Shown here: in pieces, positions 61,300 through 64,000 of the stretch
Position numbering within the stretch: the stretch's first letter is position 1
Layout of the letters: each line of letters begins with the position of its first letter
Origin: Acidimicrobiia bacterium
Lineage (GTDB): Bacteria > Actinomycetota > Acidimicrobiia > IMCC26256 > PALSA-610
NCBI GenBank assembly: GCA_036271555.1
Contig: DATBAK010000049.1
Location: 20,287-84,286 of the forward strand
Direction: 5' to 3'
DNA length: 64,000 nt
Translations under genes and position numbers: made by a program
Notes under the pieces: model-generated
Told to the model about the DNA's origin: nothing
Database searches by the model: none
Seen by the model: the letters and a program-made list of their open reading frames with translations, nothing else

Positions 61300-62474
61300 C
61301 CGACGATCTCGATCCACTCCGAAGCATCCGCCCGGATCGCGTGCTCCCGGACGACCCGCCCGACCCCGAGGTGCTCGCGCGCGAGAAGGCGCGCCTCATG
61401 TCGGCGATCGGTGGAGGCGAGGCCGCCGAGGTCGCCGAGGCGCGTCGTTTCCCGTCGATCTATCCGCGGCTCGCGTACCGCGACGAGGTCGCTGCACGCG
61501 AGTTCCTCGTGCGCGCGTTCGGCCTGGTCGAACGGCGCGAGGCGCGCATGGAGTTTCCCGGCGGCACGCTCGCGTGGCTCGAGCTCGGTGACGGCGTGGT
61601 GATGATCGGTCGCTCCGGTGAGGAACGGCACGGCCTGCAGAGTCCCGTCGAAGCGGGCAGCGCGACGGCGATGGTGAACGTGTCGGTGAGCGCGATCGAC
61701 GCGCACTACGAGCGCGCGCGATCCGAGGGCGCGCGCATCGTCTCCGAGCTCGCGGACATGTTCTGGGGTGACCGCCGCTACGAGGCACTCGATCTCGAGG
61801 GTCATCGGTGGCATTTCACGGAGCCGCTGCCCGTGGATCCGCTCGCGGCGCGCGCGCCGACGAGTCACGAGCGGATGAGCGGACGGCCGTGGGACGCGTC
61901 GTATCGCGCCGACGAGCCCGCGCCGTGGGACCTGGGCGAACCGCAGCCTGCCGTCGTGCGGCTCGTGGAATCGGGAGCGTTCGTGGGTTCGGTGCTCGAT
62001 GCCGGCTGTGGCGTCGGTGACAACGCGGTGTTCATCGCGACGCACGGCGACGTGGCGGTCGTGGGCGTCGACGTCGCCGAGACCGCACTGGCGATCGCGC
62101 GCGCGAAGGCGGAGGCTCGGGGTGTCGCGATCGAATTCGCGGTCGCCGACGCGTTCGCGCTCGAGCGCTTGGGACGCGGCTTCGACACCGTGCTCGACAG
62201 CGGACTGTTCCACGCGTTCGACGACGAGGAGCGCGCTCGCTACGCGGCGAATCTCGCGGCGGTGACGAAGCCGGGCGGGACGGTCTTCGTACTGTGCTTC
62301 GGCGACGAGGGCGACGACGTCGGTCCGCATCCGGTGAGTCGCTCGCAGGTCCACGCCGCGTTCCGCGACGACTCGGGTTGGCGGGTCGTGTCGATCGAAC
62401 CCCAGCGGATCCACACGAACTTCCACGGTCCTGAGGGCGCGCCGGCGTGGCTCGCGAAGATCCGGCGGGCCTGA
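61296..62474 (+). CDS. Fusion protein: sigma-partner-like N-terminus, VOC domain, SAM methyltransferase
   Basis: The 392-residue protein has three parts. Residues 1-38 (LDPLRSIRPDRVLPDD, then EVLAREKARLMSAI) resemble the cytoplasmic start of ECF-linked CU044_5270-type proteins. Residues about 52-175 are a VOC domain (RLAYRDEVAAREFLVRAFGL, ending YEALDLEGHRWHF). Residues about 215-390 are a class I SAM methyltransferase with motif I VLDAGCGVGDNA (233-244), acidic VVGVDVAE and LDSGLFHAFDD. There is no membrane helix. It overlaps the ECF sigma gene by 4 nt. The order suggests a soluble, enzyme-bearing sigma partner; that role is inferred. The methyl acceptor is unknown. Confidence 0.88.
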   Translation: MTDDLDPLRSIRPDRVLPDDPPDPEVLAREKARLMSAIGGGEAAEVAEARRFPSIYPRLAYRDEVAAREFLVRAFGLVERREARMEFPGGTLAWLELGDGVVMIGRSGEERHGLQSPVEAGSATAMVNVSVSAIDAHYERARSEGARIVSELADMFWGDRRYEALDLEGHRWHFTEPLPVDPLAARAPTSHERMSGRPWDASYRADEPAPWDLGEPQPAVVRLVESGAFVGSVLDAGCGVGDNAVFIATHGDVAVVGVDVAETALAIARAKAEARGVAIEFAVADAFALERLGRGFDTVLDSGLFHAFDDEERARYAANLAAVTKPGGTVFVLCFGDEGDDVGPHPVSRSQVHAAFRDDSGWRVVSIEPQRIHTNFHGPEGAPAWLAKIRRA

Positions 62475-62509
62475 GCGTGCGAGGCTGAGGCCCGAGGAGA
62501 GGAGGTCGC

Positions 62510-62845
62510 ATGGCGGCGATCGTTCGGGTCGACGAGCACGATCTTCCGTGGTTCGAGTACCGGGACGCGGCCCACGGCGACGGGCCGTCCCCGGTGCGCG
62601 TGAAGGCGCTGACGCACGGAACCGCGGACGCGCCCTCCGTACAGTTCGTCGAGTACGCGGCGCGCCACGAAGATCCCGTCCACCATCACGACACCGGCGA
62701 GGTGATGGTGATCATCGAAGGGGAGCTCTGGCTCGAAGGCTGCGCGAACGGTGCGGGGAGCATCGTCTACATCCCTCGCGACCTCGACTACGCACTGCGC
62801 GCCGGCGACGACGGCGCCCGCTTCTTCCGCATCGTCGTCGACTGA
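62510..62845 (+). CDS. Small cupin protein
   Basis: The 111-residue protein has a single cupin fold: VEYAARHEDPVHHHDTGEVMVIIEGELW carries the HxH and Glu metal ligands of motif 1 split over two strands, and IVYIPRDLDYALRAG is motif 2, in which the usual His is absent. GGAGAGGAGGTCGC before the ATG is a very strong SD. It is on the same strand 35 nt after the fusion gene and may belong to that transcript. Confidence 0.85.
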   Translation: MAAIVRVDEHDLPWFEYRDAAHGDGPSPVRVKALTHGTADAPSVQFVEYAARHEDPVHHHDTGEVMVIIEGELWLEGCANGAGSIVYIPRDLDYALRAGDDGARFFRIVVD

Positions 62846-62851
62846 CGTGAT

Positions 62852-63232
62852 TCAGCCGGCTTCGTGTCCGAGGTCGACGATGCAGAAGCGGTTGCCGTCG
62901 GGATCCGCGAGGACGACGAAGTCGGGGTCGTCGGGATACGCGTCCCAGTCGACGCGTTCCGCGCCGAGCGCGACGAGCCGCTCGGCTTCGAACTCCTGCT
63001 CCGCAGCGCTCGCGACGTGCAGATCGAGGTGGATGCGCGGGTGATCGGGCGGCGGCGTCTCGCTGCCTTGCAACGCCAGCATCGTGCCCGCGGCACCGGC
63101 GGGCGGCACGAGCACCGTCGACCATCCGCCGAACCCGTCGGTCCGCACCTCGTAGCCCAGCGCCGAGCGCCAGAACTCCCGTGCACGCGCCACGTCGGTC
63201 ACGCCGAGTGCCACCACACCGATCGTCAGCAT
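62852..63232 (-). CDS. VOC family (glyoxalase-like) protein
   Basis: The 126-residue protein has one VOC unit: VVALGVTDVARAREFWRSALGYEV, then HPRIHLDLHVASAAEQEFEAERLVALGA with the metal His, and VVLADPDGNRFCIVD with the C-terminal strand; the final Glu ligand position reads Cys-Ile-Val, so the site may be incomplete. This is the CppA/YdfO-like subgroup common in actinobacteria. The ATG at 63232 is chosen because it directly begins the domain. It is divergent from the broken hydrolase gene at 63260. Confidence 0.87.
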   Translation of the reverse strand: MLTIGVVALGVTDVARAREFWRSALGYEVRTDGFGGWSTVLVPPAGAAGTMLALQGSETPPPDHPRIHLDLHVASAAEQEFEAERLVALGAERVDWDAYPDDPDFVVLADPDGNRFCIVDLGHEAG

Positions 63233-63259
63233 GCGCGGGATTCTGTCAGCCCCGGCAGA

Positions 63260-64000
63260 ATGGGCGCGTTGGAGCAGCACCTCGCGACGACGACGCTGCC
63301 GGTTGGGGGAGAGGTGGCCTACGCCACGGCGGGCACCGGCCCGTTGCTGTTCTAGGTGCCGGGCTGGCTCACGCACCTCGAGCTGAGTTGGGCCTTTCCA
63401 CGCGAGCGCGCCTTCTATGAAGCGCTCGCGCGCGGGCGGACCCTGGTGCGGTACGACCGGCTCGGCTGCGGTCTCTCGTCGGCGTCGGCGGCGCGCGCGC
63501 CGTCGTTCGAGCTCGAGCTCGAGACGATGGAAGTAGTCGTGCGCGCGGTCGGGGGCGAGACGTTCGACGTGCTCGCCGACATCTTCGTCCCCGACGCGAG
63601 CGCAACCGATCGGATCGCGTTCGCGCGGTATCAGCGCGCGGCGTCGTCGGCGGAGACCGCGCGGCAGATGCTCGCGCTCAGCTACGCAACCGACGTCTCG
63701 GCGTTCCTCGGCGCCGTGCGCGCGCCGACGCTCGTGCTGCACCGGCAAGGTGATCGCGCGGCTCCCGTCGCGCAGGCGGAGCTCGTCGCGAGCAGCATCC
63801 CGGGCGCGCGCCTCGAAATGCTGGACGGGCGCACGCACCTGCCGTACTTCGGCGACACCGACGCGGTCGTGCGGCCGGTCCGCCGGTTCCTCGGGTTGCG
63901 CGCCCTGCGGCGATCGGCTGGACCGACCCTGACGCGCCGCCAGCTCGAGGTCGCGGCGCTGGTCGCGGACGGGCTCACGAACCGCGCGATCGCGGAGCGA
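63260..64000 (+). pseudogene. Broken alpha/beta hydrolase-LuxR regulator gene, runs off the edge
   Basis: From the ATG at 63260 the frame reads MGALEQHLATTTLP, then YATAGTGPLLF, an in-frame TAG (63353-63355), and continues without a further stop to the window end: VPGWLTHLELSWAFPRERA, LVRYDRLGCGLSS, then FDVLADIFVPDAS, APTLVLHRQGDRAAP, the His in RTHLPYFG and a LuxR-type LTRRQLEVAALVADGLTNRA. Related proteins have about 55-60 residues, including the GxSxG nucleophile, between FDVL and ADIF; here they are missing. Two lesions in one frame point to a decayed gene. The last part of the LuxR domain is beyond the edge. Confidence 0.8.

Noticed and set aside
63353..63355. Amber read-through (pyrrolysine or suppressor) in the hydrolase gene
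   Set aside because: A second lesion removes the nucleophile region, and TAG is used as a normal stop by neighbouring genes, so decay is simpler.

Overview
This 64 kb window has very high GC and dense, mostly hypothetical-to-metabolic gene content. It looks like a chromosomal segment of an actinobacterium, probably an uncultured member of the class Acidimicrobiia. Support for the phylum: a mycothiol-dependent maleylpyruvate isomerase-type protein, an MhuD-type heme-degrading monooxygenase, DUF3817 and DUF2505 proteins, a BTAD/AAA regulator, many GTG/TTG starts, and at least fourteen start codons that sit 6-7 nt after a TANNNT hexamer with no ribosome binding site (leaderless transcripts). The class-level placement rests on the overall gene repertoire and the GYWLVASDGG-type repeat protein and is an inference. 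I saw no rRNA, tRNA, CRISPR array, prophage or intact insertion sequence.

Layout. 1-7.3 kb: end of a pirin gene, typA (ribosome-associated GTPase), three small minus-strand genes, then hydrolases and a three-gene operon of an amidohydrolase plus two double-hotdog thioesterases. 7.4-11.0 kb: an ArsR/MFS efflux operon with a striking triple TTCGAA operator, and a hydroxyacid dehydrogenase/HpcH aldolase pair. 11.1-16.2 kb: metal homeostasis: a Zur box, a zinc-type ABC importer (binding lipoprotein, ATPase, two permeases), a GDT1/TMEM165 transporter and a CDF efflux pump. 16.2-20.7 kb: nitrogen sensing: amt-glnK divergent from glnD. 20.8-30.2 kb: quinone reductase, VOC protein, dienelactone hydrolase, a large sulfatase with C-terminal Calx-beta modules, a ClC channel, a small conserved basic protein and a secreted PQQ-propeller/GYWLVASDGG repeat protein. 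30.3-40.9 kb: a PhyH dioxygenase divergent from a PadR regulator, a second PadR, an SDR/cyclase pair, a nitronate monooxygenase-like protein, and a TetR regulator between two DHA2 drug exporters sharing a paired operator. 40.9-47 kb: CoA transferase, RIO kinase, a 21-codon small ORF with a very strong SD, and a double-TetR regulator divergent from a BTAD/AAA regulator. 47-54.8 kb: a secreted esterase behind a 150-nt leader rich in inverted repeats, a mycothiol enzyme, VOC protein, ECF sigma factor, STAS protein, an orphan DNA methyltransferase, a P450 and mhuD. 54.9-64 kb: amine oxidase, ArsR/SRPBCC pair, TetR, a stand-alone molybdopterin oxidoreductase, cupins, an ECF sigma factor coupled to an unusual N-extension/VOC/SAM-methyltransferase fusion, and at the right edge a broken alpha/beta hydrolase-LuxR gene.

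The strongest candidates for something new are the sigma factor/fusion operon (60.7-62.5 kb), the structured leader before the esterase (47.1-47.3 kb), the hairpin-plus-tail element found twice between genes (20.8 and 34.1 kb), the 21-codon ORF (43.0 kb), and several self-consistent operator architectures. All functional names are from reading the translations and recalled family features; no database search was run.
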